DNA of 49,050 bases from CAYZJV01 sp049310885. Lineage in GTDB: Bacteria > Spirochaetota > Spirochaetia > Sphaerochaetales > Sphaerochaetaceae. The stretch lies in contig NZ_JBMDYO010000012.1 of NCBI RefSeq assembly GCF_049310885.1, positions 1 to 49,050 of the forward strand. Direction: 5' to 3'. The translations under genes and the position numbers were made by a program. Shown here one piece after another: positions 42,701 through 49,050 of the stretch. The notes under the pieces are model-generated. The model did no database searches. It was not told the origin of the DNA and saw only the letters and a list, made by a program, of their open reading frames with translations. Positions within the stretch are counted from its first letter, which is position 1. Every line of letters begins with the position of its first letter.

Positions 42701-43252
42701 CTAGGCCGACCAGTCAATCTGGTAGCCATGGTTACAGGATTACGGGAAATAACCACTAAAGGTGGCGCTGGTGATAGAATGGCATTCCTCCAATTGAGTG
42801 ATTTCAATGGAGCAGTTGAAGCTGTTGCATTTCCAAAAGTCTGGAAGGAGTGCGAAACGTTGGTTCGCCCGGATGGCATCTATGGCTTCAAAGGCAAACT
42901 CGAAACTCGACAAGATAAGATCTCCTACATACTTGAATCGGTAGTGGATCCAAATTCTCTTGAACCGCAAGCCTTGAAAGAAGCCCATATGGTATTGGTA
43001 AAGGATTTGTGTACCCAAACGACTTTACGGAATATCGTTGATACGTGTATCACCTATCGTGGACCTTGTTCACTCATGATTCATTTATTAGAGGACAATT
43101 CGGTTGCTGAGGAGTCCGTAGAGGAATCAATGGAAAAACAACAGGCTGAGACGATGATTAGGGCTGGAAGGGAATTTTCGGTAACCTATAGCGATGAATT
43201 CATTGCGTCCCTCAGAGAACATCAAGCCGTTTCAGATATTTGGTTCAATTGA
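39755..43252 (+). CDS. dnaE: DNA polymerase III alpha subunit
   Basis: The replicative polymerase, 1165 residues and full length. The PHP domain starts at once (VHLHNHTDYSLLDGAAPIHRY). The C-family palm contains GPGRGSGAGSLVAY near 355 and the catalytic aspartates in MPDFDIDFCYERR near 395. Fingers, the helix-hairpin-helix region (LPFAGYGFNKSHAAAYSVVAY near 750) and an OB fold (VAMVTGLREITTKGG) follow. AAAGGAG precedes the ATG. It leads into the YggT and recG genes with short spacing. Confidence 0.98.
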   Translation: MPDFVHLHNHTDYSLLDGAAPIHRYVAKAKEYGMNHLAITDHGNMFGALKFYNACKANDINPIIGCEFYVNPESHTAKSTTMSGSRYYHLVLIAMNEQGYKNLMVLNSKSYTEGYYYKPRISDQLLEVHNEGLICLSACLAGEIPQLILNNNYDGAKERASYYASIFDNERYYLELQDHGLPEQKSVNPQIVKLARELNIPLVATNDIHYIEDSDANAQDIVLCIGTNKKKNDQDRMRFDSQEFFMKSPSQMQQLFDWIPEAIENTLEIAKRCNLTISQPGPLLPAYEIPPEFDNPDEYLRYIAQEGLQKRYPIVTEDLQKRLDYELDVIINMGFTGYFLIVWDFIFWAKKHDIPVGPGRGSGAGSLVAYSMTITDIDPIKYNLIFERFLNPERVSMPDFDIDFCYERRQEVIDYVTAKYGTDRVAQIATFGTLKVKAVIKDVARVLDIPFAEATRIVSLIPDSLPDDETTGKARKLTVQGAIDFTPELQELEQRGGVYAELFDVAKRLEGFNRHTSTHAAGVVIGQSILTDYVPLYRDAKTGAISTQYTMDMLEGCGLVKMDFLGLKTLTLIKHTEELIQKTHPDFSIENIDEEDQETFSMLGRGDSACIFQFESAGMQRVLKDAKPNSIEDLVALNALYRPGPMAYIPKFIDSKNGRTAIEYYHPDLEDVLKTTYGVIVYQEQVMKVAQTIAGYSMGNADLLRRAMGKKKADVMELEKQNFIEGARKKGYSKDIAKGIFEMLLPFAGYGFNKSHAAAYSVVAYQTAYLKANYPAEFMAANLTNEINSPDKFAQYLAETKSMGIEITPPSINKSDKHFTVVEGKIVYGLQGIKHVGEAAVESILRERNENGPFKNFLDFLFRSESRALNSKLLESLIQSGAFDGLGDNRPTLMANMESALKYAQKRKESEAFGQASLFDAEEEAAMETFEMEILPDSTLLEKLEIEKDLLGFYVSGHPMDMYKDVWKRSITVDLGQPERLPLGRPVNLVAMVTGLREITTKGGAGDRMAFLQLSDFNGAVEAVAFPKVWKECETLVRPDGIYGFKGKLETRQDKISYILESVVDPNSLEPQALKEAHMVLVKDLCTQTTLRNIVDTCITYRGPCSLMIHLLEDNSVAEESVEESMEKQQAETMIRAGREFSVTYSDEFIASLREHQAVSDIWFN

Positions 43253-43268
43253 CCGAGGAGGAATTGGT

Positions 43269-43871
43269 ATGAGAGAATTTGCACGGCTACTCTCCGTTTT
43301 GCTCTCAATCTACAATATGCTGATAATCATTAGGATTATTCTGCAGTGGTTCAATCCCATGAGATTACAAGGCTCCGAAAATAGCCTTACCGGAATTCTG
43401 GCAAAAATTGTCGATCCCTATCTCAACCTCTTCAAGGGTATTGGAGCCTTAAGACGGGGGAGATTGGACTTTACTCCCTTGGTAGCGCTCATAATCATTA
43501 ATATCGTCCAACGAATACTACAGACCTTCGCGTATACTGGACAGTTCTCACTTGGATACACCCTCGCAACAATTGTCCAATCTCTCTGGTGGTCCATCGG
43601 ATCCTTAATCCTTGGAATTTTCGCAGTACTTTTAGGAGTTCGCCTCTTTTTCGCCTATAGAAGGACTCCAAACTCCATCCAATACATATCGATGTTGGAT
43701 TCTTGGCTTATGAAGCCATTGGACACTATCCATTCATGGTTCTTCAGAGGCCGAGAAGTCTCCGACCGCATGCTCCTATGGACGGCGATAACAGTTACTA
43801 TCATCACGTATGTTGGTATAGCTATTTTGGTCAACCTGCTTGTGCAATGGTTGGTCAACCTGCCTTTCTAG
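43269..43871 (+). CDS. YggT-family membrane protein, double repeat
   Basis: A 200-residue membrane protein with two YggT units. Each has paired hydrophobic helices around a conserved short segment: DPYLNLFKGI near residue 56, and DSWLMKPLDTIHSWF near 152. The family is widespread, linked loosely with osmotic tolerance and cell division, and has no defined biochemistry. The ATG at 43269 follows GAGGAGG. The frame continues upstream into dnaE without meaning. It lies 16 bases after dnaE and 9 before recG. Confidence 0.85.
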   Translation: MREFARLLSVLLSIYNMLIIIRIILQWFNPMRLQGSENSLTGILAKIVDPYLNLFKGIGALRRGRLDFTPLVALIIINIVQRILQTFAYTGQFSLGYTLATIVQSLWWSIGSLILGIFAVLLGVRLFFAYRRTPNSIQYISMLDSWLMKPLDTIHSWFFRGREVSDRMLLWTAITVTIITYVGIAILVNLLVQWLVNLPF

Positions 43872-43880
43872 GAGGCGTCG

Positions 43881-45962
43881 GTGTTTGTCCGGGAACTCAC
43901 GGATTCGATAACTACATTAAGAGGAGTGGGAAAGCGATTGGCCGAAAACTATGCCAATCTTGGAATCGCGAATATTGGCGATCTCCTTCTGTTTGCTCCG
44001 CGAGCCTATGAGGATCGCTCCCAATTGGTTCCCTTGAAAGGTTTGGAATCTGGAACTTATGCCAATACGATTGTTGAAGTTATATCCAAAAGTTATTTTG
44101 GAGGAGGAAAGAAACGGACTTTGAAGGTCATGGTCCGTGATATCAGTGGAGAAGGTGATGCCAAGGCAGCCCTACTCTGTTTTGGCAGGAATTTCTTGGA
44201 GCGGGTCTTTCGTGTAGGATCGCACTTCTATCTGTATGGTCAATTCCAACAGAATTTCCACGAATTGCAAAGCAGCCAATTCGAGATGCTTCCATTACGG
44301 GCTGACGGATCATTACCTGGCAATTTTGGAAAGTTACTTCCTATCTATCCCCTATCCGGAGAACTAACGCAGCGGATAATCAGAAGAGATGTCTCTTCAG
44401 TATTAGATAGCAATCGAAATTTTTCAGATGAGTTACCTAGAGAAATAATGGAACGACATGGCCTCATTCCCATGGATGATGCCATTAGAAAGCTCCATCA
44501 CCCAAAATCACTTTTTGAAGCACGGGAAGCACAACGAACGCTCGGATTTATTGAATTGTTCTATCTTTTACTCATGACGAGACGGAGAAGTGGAACCACT
44601 GTTACAGATACAGTCTCCATATCCTTTCATTTTTCCGAACTCCAAAAAAAATTCATATCTCAATTGCCCTTTGACCTCACAAAAGATCAGCACACGGTAC
44701 TTAGAGAAATTTGTTCCGAATTAGGTCAAGCTGCCTCTATGAACAGATTGCTGCAAGGAGATGTGGGGTCAGGCAAGACTTTAGTTGCATGGATATCAGC
44801 CCTTCAGGTAATCGGTGCTGGAGGTCAGGTCGCATTTATGGCGCCAACAGAACTCTTGGCGAGACAGCATGCAGAAAAGGCAGCACAATGGCTGGAACCA
44901 CTGGGAATCCGTTTAGCCTTCCTTACCGGTTCGGTGACCGGAAAATCAAGGCGACTTCTGCTTGAAGCTCTTTCTCATGGAAAAATCGATATCATAATCG
45001 GTACTCATGCTCTGTTCTCAAGTGAAGTACAGTTCAATCGATTGCGCTATATTATCATCGATGAACAGCATAGATTCGGAGTTGCTCAACGAGTATCACT
45101 TTTGCAGAAGGGGCAAGCACCTGATGTCTTGATGATGACCGCTACACCCATTCCCAGGACACTCGCACTCACTGTTTTTGGGGATCTGAATATTTCAACG
45201 ATCAGGACAATGCCAAAAGGTCGACTCCCGATTACGACCTACCTTGTTGCCAATGAGAGTCGACAAAGAATGTATTCGGCGATAGGTGTTGAATTCTCCA
45301 GAGGACACCAGGCCTATTTTGTCTATCCAAGGATTGATGATAAAGGTGAATCGACCCTTCGTGACGTGGAGTCTATGTTTAGCCTGCTTTCTTCGAAAAT
45401 GTATCCTGGAGTTCCAGCGGCTTTGATCCATAGCCGATTACCAGAGGAGGAAAAGGTATCTATCCTTACACGATTCAGGAATAAAGAACTCTCGTATCTA
45501 GTATCCACGAGTGTCGTTGAAGTGGGCATCGATATTCCCAATGCTACATGCATGATTATCGAACATGCCGAACGTTTCGGACTCTCCGCATTACACCAGT
45601 TGCGAGGACGTGTTGGGAGAAGTGACTTGCAATCATACTGCTTTCTCGTTTATGAAGCAAATCTCAGCGAAGATGCCAAAAAGCGAATCATGGTAATGAA
45701 AGAATCCAATGATGGATTTCATATCGCCGAACAGGATTTGCAGATACGAGGGCCAGGGGAAGTAGCAGGAACCAGACAGTCGGGATTCCTAAAGTTACGT
45801 TTTGCGAGTCTAACCGAGGACTTTGACCAGATAGAAGCTGCAAAGAACGAGGTTGACGCTCTTCTTGCTACCGATAGCGGACTCGTAGATCTAGCTCATT
45901 CAACCGTTCGTGAAGTCTTGTTGAAAGCTCCTCCATTTGAAGATAAGGATATGGAGATATAA
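43881..45962 (+). CDS. recG: ATP-dependent DNA helicase RecG
   Basis: Remodels stalled forks and Holliday junctions. The 693 residues begin with a GTG after GGAGG. The N-terminal wedge/OB domain is followed by the helicase core: Walker A LLQGDVGSGKT near residue 290, DEQH box IIIDEQHRFG near 390, TATPIPRTLALTVFGDL, and the motif VI region QLRGRVGRSD near 575. The TRG motif region follows with QIRGPGEVAGTRQSGF. Length is normal. Confidence 0.97.
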   Translation: MFVRELTDSITTLRGVGKRLAENYANLGIANIGDLLLFAPRAYEDRSQLVPLKGLESGTYANTIVEVISKSYFGGGKKRTLKVMVRDISGEGDAKAALLCFGRNFLERVFRVGSHFYLYGQFQQNFHELQSSQFEMLPLRADGSLPGNFGKLLPIYPLSGELTQRIIRRDVSSVLDSNRNFSDELPREIMERHGLIPMDDAIRKLHHPKSLFEAREAQRTLGFIELFYLLLMTRRRSGTTVTDTVSISFHFSELQKKFISQLPFDLTKDQHTVLREICSELGQAASMNRLLQGDVGSGKTLVAWISALQVIGAGGQVAFMAPTELLARQHAEKAAQWLEPLGIRLAFLTGSVTGKSRRLLLEALSHGKIDIIIGTHALFSSEVQFNRLRYIIIDEQHRFGVAQRVSLLQKGQAPDVLMMTATPIPRTLALTVFGDLNISTIRTMPKGRLPITTYLVANESRQRMYSAIGVEFSRGHQAYFVYPRIDDKGESTLRDVESMFSLLSSKMYPGVPAALIHSRLPEEEKVSILTRFRNKELSYLVSTSVVEVGIDIPNATCMIIEHAERFGLSALHQLRGRVGRSDLQSYCFLVYEANLSEDAKKRIMVMKESNDGFHIAEQDLQIRGPGEVAGTRQSGFLKLRFASLTEDFDQIEAAKNEVDALLATDSGLVDLAHSTVREVLLKAPPFEDKDMEI

Positions 45963-45971
45963 TTCATATCA

Positions 45972-46000
45972 TTGCAATTTCCCTCTGTAAACCGTATGGT
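45972..46000 (+). promoter_or_regulatory. rsmD promoter, possibly leaderless
   Basis: TTGCAA (45972-45977), 17 bases, TATGGT (45995-46000), then six bases to the ATG at 46007. There is no spaced ribosome site; AAAGGT directly abuts the ATG. Confidence 0.45.
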
Positions 46001-46006
46001 AAAGGT

Positions 46007-46561
46007 ATGAGAATAACTGGAGGCCTCTATCGTGGGAGAGTGATAACCTGTCCACCAGGTGTAATCCGTCCTGCGATGGATAGAATGAGAGAATCTCTTT
46101 TTTCTATTTTACAGGATATTTCTAACCAATCTTTCCTAGACCTTTTTTCTGGAAGCGGTCTGGTAGGTATAGAAGCCGCTTCTCGAGGAGCATCCCCGGT
46201 TCATCTTGTTGAAATGGATGGCGGAAAGCGTTCAACGATCTTACGCAATACAAGTTTCGTTGAATCGGAGATCAAACTGTTCATAGCCAATGTATTGAGA
46301 TTCTTGCCCCAGGCAAAGCTGCAATACGATATCATATATGCTGATCCCCCATTCCCGATGAAAAACAAGTTGGCCATAGCGGAATTGGTGGCAAAACATC
46401 AGGTATTACAACCTGAAGGTCTCTTTATTATCCATTATCCGGCAGAAGAGCAGAAATCATGGCCAGAACAGATCGGTAGCCTCAGTTGGATCGACGAACG
46501 AAAGTATGGGAGATCACTACTCCGATTCTATAAGGAGACTAGACAAGAACATGCAAATTAA
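46007..46561 (+). CDS. rsmD: 16S rRNA (guanine-N2)-methyltransferase RsmD
   Basis: Methylates G966 of 16S rRNA during 30S assembly. The 184 residues have the SAM motif FLDLFSGSGLVGIEAASRGA near residue 45 and the N-methylase motif IYADPPF near 112. GLYRGRVI at the N-terminus and RPAMDRMRESLFSIL are typical. There is no conventional ribosome site. It overlaps the thioesterase gene by 11 bases. Confidence 0.93.
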   Translation: MRITGGLYRGRVITCPPGVIRPAMDRMRESLFSILQDISNQSFLDLFSGSGLVGIEAASRGASPVHLVEMDGGKRSTILRNTSFVESEIKLFIANVLRFLPQAKLQYDIIYADPPFPMKNKLAIAELVAKHQVLQPEGLFIIHYPAEEQKSWPEQIGSLSWIDERKYGRSLLRFYKETRQEHAN

Positions 46562-47354
46562 TGATGGAATATATCGTGATAGTTTTATTATGGATAGTTA
46601 TGAGGTCGATCCATTCTACTCGGCACAGACAGCTTACTATTTTCGTGTCATGCAGGAGGCTGCAGGAGCCCATGCCTATCATAGGGAGTTGAGTATTCCT
46701 CATTTGCAGCGTGAAGACAAGACATGGGTAGTGACTCGGACAAAGATGTCCATTGACCATTATGCTACTTGGCCAAATACACTGACAGTCGAGACATGGC
46801 CACAAAAACCTTGGAAACTCTATTTCCCTAGGGCGTGTCGTCTTTATGATTCGGAAAATCGCAGGTTATTCCAATCACTTACCCATTGGGTGGTCATGGA
46901 TATGGAAAAACAACGACCTATCAAGCCTACGAGCATCGCAGACCGATTCGAGATGGTCGAGACGAATTCCGTAATTGACCCGGACCTTGGACGGAGAGTT
47001 TACTTCGATAGCTCTTCTTTCGAAAAAATCATTCCCTACGAGCCGAGAATCTTGTATTCAGACTGCGATTTCAATAATCACGTGAATAACGTCATATACC
47101 TTGAGTGGATGTTGGATTCATTGCCTTTTGCTTTCCGGGATACACATATTGTTGTAGAAGTTGATATCTCCTATCTTGCTCAGACTTATCGCGATGACAC
47201 AGTCTTTGTCCAGACAGGAGTTATTGACAAAACAGATATGGAGAAGGATGAAGTGCTCCTATTCCATGAAGTTGTTCGAAAATCTTCTGGCAATGAAGTA
47301 CAACAAGTCAGCGTAGCCTCCACCAAATGGAAAAGGAGACCTGTAGAAAGCTAA
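46551..47354 (+). CDS. Acyl-ACP thioesterase (FatA/FatB type)
   Basis: Releases fatty acids from acyl carrier protein. A 267-residue double hot-dog protein; the family-typical N-terminal hot-dog includes WVVTRTKMSIDHYATWPNT, and the second has DCDFNNHVNNVIYLEWMLD near residue 170, with the Asn and His of the active site. The start at 46551 is inferred from where similarity begins. AAGGAG lies about 13 bases upstream, which is long. Bacterial members are common in anaerobes. Confidence 0.9.
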   Translation: MQINDGIYRDSFIMDSYEVDPFYSAQTAYYFRVMQEAAGAHAYHRELSIPHLQREDKTWVVTRTKMSIDHYATWPNTLTVETWPQKPWKLYFPRACRLYDSENRRLFQSLTHWVVMDMEKQRPIKPTSIADRFEMVETNSVIDPDLGRRVYFDSSSFEKIIPYEPRILYSDCDFNNHVNNVIYLEWMLDSLPFAFRDTHIVVEVDISYLAQTYRDDTVFVQTGVIDKTDMEKDEVLLFHEVVRKSSGNEVQQVSVASTKWKRRPVES

Positions 47355-47362
47355 GCTATTAC

Positions 47363-47560
47363 TTAATAATGGGGAGGTTTTCTCTGGGGTATATCGGACT
47401 CCATACCAGCTAATTCCGCAATCCGTGTCTCCAACCGCTCCTTACTGGAATGTAAGAGGTCGATTTCTTTTTGCTGTCGGATTACCAGCTCATTTAAGGT
47501 CATCACCATATCTTCCAAGTAAGCGATCTTAGTCTCTACGAGTGTCAATCTTTCATCCAT
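47363..47560 (-). CDS. slyX: SlyX family protein
   Basis: A 65-residue, mostly coiled-coil protein (residues 5-50, with heptads such as LVETKIAYLEDMVMTLNEL) ending in the characteristic Pro-rich PQRKPPHY. The function is unknown. It converges on the thioesterase gene with eight bases between stops. No ribosome site is present, and a -10 box lies five bases before the ATG, so it may be leaderless. Confidence 0.85.
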   Translation of the reverse strand: MDERLTLVETKIAYLEDMVMTLNELVIRQQKEIDLLHSSKERLETRIAELAGMESDIPQRKPPHY

Positions 47561-47565
47561 GCGGC

Positions 47566-47595
47566 ATTGTATCCCTACGTTGTAAGATTTTGCAA
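47566..47595 (-). promoter_or_regulatory. slyX promoter, possibly leaderless
   Basis: On the minus strand TTGCAA (47595-47590), 18 bases, TACAAT (47571-47566), five bases, ATG (47560). Confidence 0.45.
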
Positions 47596-47605
47596 CAGGA
47601 TTTAC

Positions 47606-47633
47606 TTGTCTTACCCCCGATACATGGTATACT
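47606..47633 (+). promoter_or_regulatory. Promoter of the WYL regulator gene
   Basis: TTGTCT (47606-47611), 16 bases, TATACT (47628-47633). It is back to back with the slyX promoter, its -35 only ten bases away, so one bound protein could control both. Confidence 0.55.
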
Positions 47634-47677
47634 GAAACGTATTTGTTGCGTTTTGGTGCGTAAAAAGGGGTTTTTCT

Positions 47678-48655
47678 ATGAAAGGTGAACGTGTAGCACA
47701 GCTTGACTTATTATTACACTCCCATCCTGAAGGATTACGTAGGTCAGAAATCGCCCGTAGACTTGGAGTCCATCGATCGACTATCAGTAGATATATCGAT
47801 GAATTGAAACAGTACATTGATATCTATGAAGACAATAATCTCATAAAGGTACAACCGAAAGAAGGTGATGAGAACATCTCTCTTAGCGTCTATGAATCTC
47901 TAGCATTCAACCTTTCAGCTGAGATTTTAGCCACCAGTAGTGAGTTTCAAAATCCGCACTTGGCATCAGGATTACGAAAGATTGCTATGAACATGCGTTC
48001 CTACGCACCAAAAATTAGTGATAACATCATAGGCTTGGCCGAATCCATAGACCAACAGGTCCATTTGAAGAGAGATAAGAACGGTCAGTATAATACAGTA
48101 CTCGAAGCCCTCATAGATAGTTGGGTATCGGGAAAAATTGTCCGTATCCAACATTTAGTGGATGGTGATATCCAAGAGACCGAATTCGCTCCATACTTCA
48201 TTGGTTTTAGGGAAGAGGAAGATGGTCGAAACCCCATCAGCGTCACCGGCAGACTCCGCCATACTGCCGCAATCACCACTATTGATATCGGAACGATAAC
48301 ATCGGCTACAATCCTTGATGAGACATATACGATTCCTGATAACCTTAAACCATTCCATAAGCAGCAGGATGAACAAACGTATGATAGTATTGATTTCATA
48401 CCTTTGGTCATGAAGCTGAATTCAAAATCGGCACTCAATTCCTTCCGCCAGATTAACCATGGAACACCTCGGTTCGAAAAGAATGGAAAAGGTGAAACCA
48501 TCTGCAGGATGGAGGCTGAGAATTCCATCGAACTGTATCTCAGAATTATCCAATGTGAAGATACCGTGGAAATCCTCGAACCTCTGTCTTTCAGAAGGAA
48601 ATTGAAAAAATTGTTGCAAAAGGTACTGGATATATATGAAGATGGTGGAAAATAG
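47678..48655 (+). CDS. Helix-turn-helix WYL-type transcriptional regulator
   Basis: A 325-residue regulator. The N-terminal HTH_11-type winged helix is clear (SEIARRLGVHRSTISRYIDEL at 24-44). A central helical part and a WYL-like ligand-binding domain follow (residues 130-250, with EFAPYFIGFREEEDGRNPISVTG where WYL domains read the canonical motif). The C-terminal extension ends LSFRRKLKKLLQKVLDIYE. The ligand is unknown. It is separated from rubredoxin by 76 bases with its own promoter. An AGGGG site precedes the ATG. Confidence 0.82.
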   Translation: MKGERVAQLDLLLHSHPEGLRRSEIARRLGVHRSTISRYIDELKQYIDIYEDNNLIKVQPKEGDENISLSVYESLAFNLSAEILATSSEFQNPHLASGLRKIAMNMRSYAPKISDNIIGLAESIDQQVHLKRDKNGQYNTVLEALIDSWVSGKIVRIQHLVDGDIQETEFAPYFIGFREEEDGRNPISVTGRLRHTAAITTIDIGTITSATILDETYTIPDNLKPFHKQQDEQTYDSIDFIPLVMKLNSKSALNSFRQINHGTPRFEKNGKGETICRMEAENSIELYLRIIQCEDTVEILEPLSFRRKLKKLLQKVLDIYEDGGK

Positions 48656-48673
48656 AATGAATTCTATTTTGCA

Positions 48674-48702
48674 TTGCATTTTTTACTGTGTCACGGTATC
48701 CT
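48674..48702 (+). promoter_or_regulatory. Promoter of rubredoxin
   Basis: TTGCAT (48674-48679), 17 bases, TATCCT (48697-48702), the same -10 as the hydrogen operon promoter. GGAGG follows before the ATG. Confidence 0.5.
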
Positions 48703-48731
48703 TACCATAAGATTCCAAATGGAGGAACAAC

Positions 48732-48893
48732 ATGAAAAAGTATGTTTGTGATTTGTGTGGTTATGTGTACGACCCGGCAGAGGGCGATCCGGATAATGGC
48801 GTTCAACCCGGAACAGCCTTTGAAGACATTCCAGAAGATTGGGTTTGCCCTCTCTGTGGAGCAGCCAAGTCGGACTTCTCTCCAGAAGACTAA
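48732..48893 (+). CDS. Rubredoxin
   Basis: A 53-residue FeS4 electron carrier. The four cysteine ligands are CDLCG (residues 6-9) and CPLCG (39-42). The conserved YVYDPAEGDPDNGVQPGT and DIPEDWVCP are typical. It serves oxygen or peroxide reduction partners such as rubrerythrin or superoxide reductase in anaerobes; none is in the window. GGAGG precedes the ATG. Confidence 0.97.
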   Translation: MKKYVCDLCGYVYDPAEGDPDNGVQPGTAFEDIPEDWVCPLCGAAKSDFSPED

Positions 48894-48916
48894 GACTCAG
48901 GTGCTACAGGAATCCA

Positions 48917-48942
48917 GGACCGTCATTGAACGGTCCTTCTTT
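48917..48942 (+). terminator. Rho-independent terminator of rubredoxin
   Basis: The stem GGACCG/CGGTCC with an 8-base loop is followed by TTCTTTAT. From 48943 to the right edge I see nothing I can name. Confidence 0.75.
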
Positions 48943-49050
48943 ATGTTCGGACAGAATATTCATCTTCAATTATGGCTCAGTGCAAAAATCTGGGGGAACG
49001 AGGCTTGTAGTAGGGTCTCCTGGAAGCAGCCATGAGCTTGAGGAAGAAGT

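Noticed and set aside
48943..49050. Possible start of another gene at the right edge
   Set aside because: Frames on both strands are short and cut off, and nothing recognisable is encoded.

Overview
The window looks like a chromosomal segment of a free-living, fermentative, obligately or facultatively anaerobic spirochaete, most likely a Sphaerochaeta relative. This is inferred from the genes, not from any search. Pointers are a threonyl-tRNA synthetase without a TGS domain, groEL without an adjacent groES, an [FeFe]-hydrogenase operon next to rex, rubredoxin, a trypanosome/plant-type phosphofructokinase, and a mid-GC base composition. I see no phage, insertion sequence, CRISPR array or complete tRNA/rRNA gene. 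It reads as core chromosome with some accessory operons.

Layout. 1-444: strong minus-strand promoter and a hairpin-rich leader running off the left edge. 445-4714 (minus): a thrS, M32 carboxypeptidase, pgsA operon behind a T-box leader that reads tRNA-Thr. 4795-10371 (minus): hydrogen operon in the order thioredoxin-fold ferredoxin, sensory hydrogenase HydS, PP2C/SpoIIE phosphatase, second ferredoxin, catalytic [FeFe]-hydrogenase, and free-methionine-sulfoxide reductase. 10453-12802 (minus): ispH, a NagD-type phosphatase and the NADH-sensing repressor rex. 12907-16484 (minus): yajC-secD-secF. 16686-18332 (minus): groEL. 18483-21109 (plus): EamA transporter, then a TlpA / small CxxC protein / membrane 4Fe-4S protein redox set. 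21063-23692 (minus): polyprenol (VTE5-like) kinase, DUF92 (VTE6-like), glycerate kinase. 23927-24202 (plus): RRM protein. 24282-26720 (minus): lemA and DUF2207. 26900-29033 (plus): argR and pgi. 29138-30388 (minus): a lipoprotein with an EF-hand loop and internal repeats, preceded by about 700 bases of largely unexplained intergenic DNA. 31142-36234 (minus): ligA, aminotransferase, ModE-like regulator, phosphofructokinase. 36342-39701 (plus): a xanthine-dehydrogenase-like trio whose large subunit seems to have lost its molybdenum-cofactor loops. 39755-47354 (plus): dnaE, YggT protein, recG, rsmD, acyl-ACP thioesterase. 47363-48893: slyX (minus), a WYL regulator and rubredoxin (plus).

How it works together. 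Redox balance is the clearest theme: Rex senses NADH/NAD, HydS probably senses H2 or redox state and the PP2C phosphatase is its likely output, while the second hydrogenase handles H2 turnover. The most interesting points are the T-box in a probable spirochaete, four genes whose predicted -10 box lies 5-7 bases before an ATG with no ribosome binding site (possible leaderless mRNAs), the eroded molybdo-hydroxylase, and a VTE5/VTE6-like isoprenoid-alcohol kinase pair in a non-photosynthetic organism.
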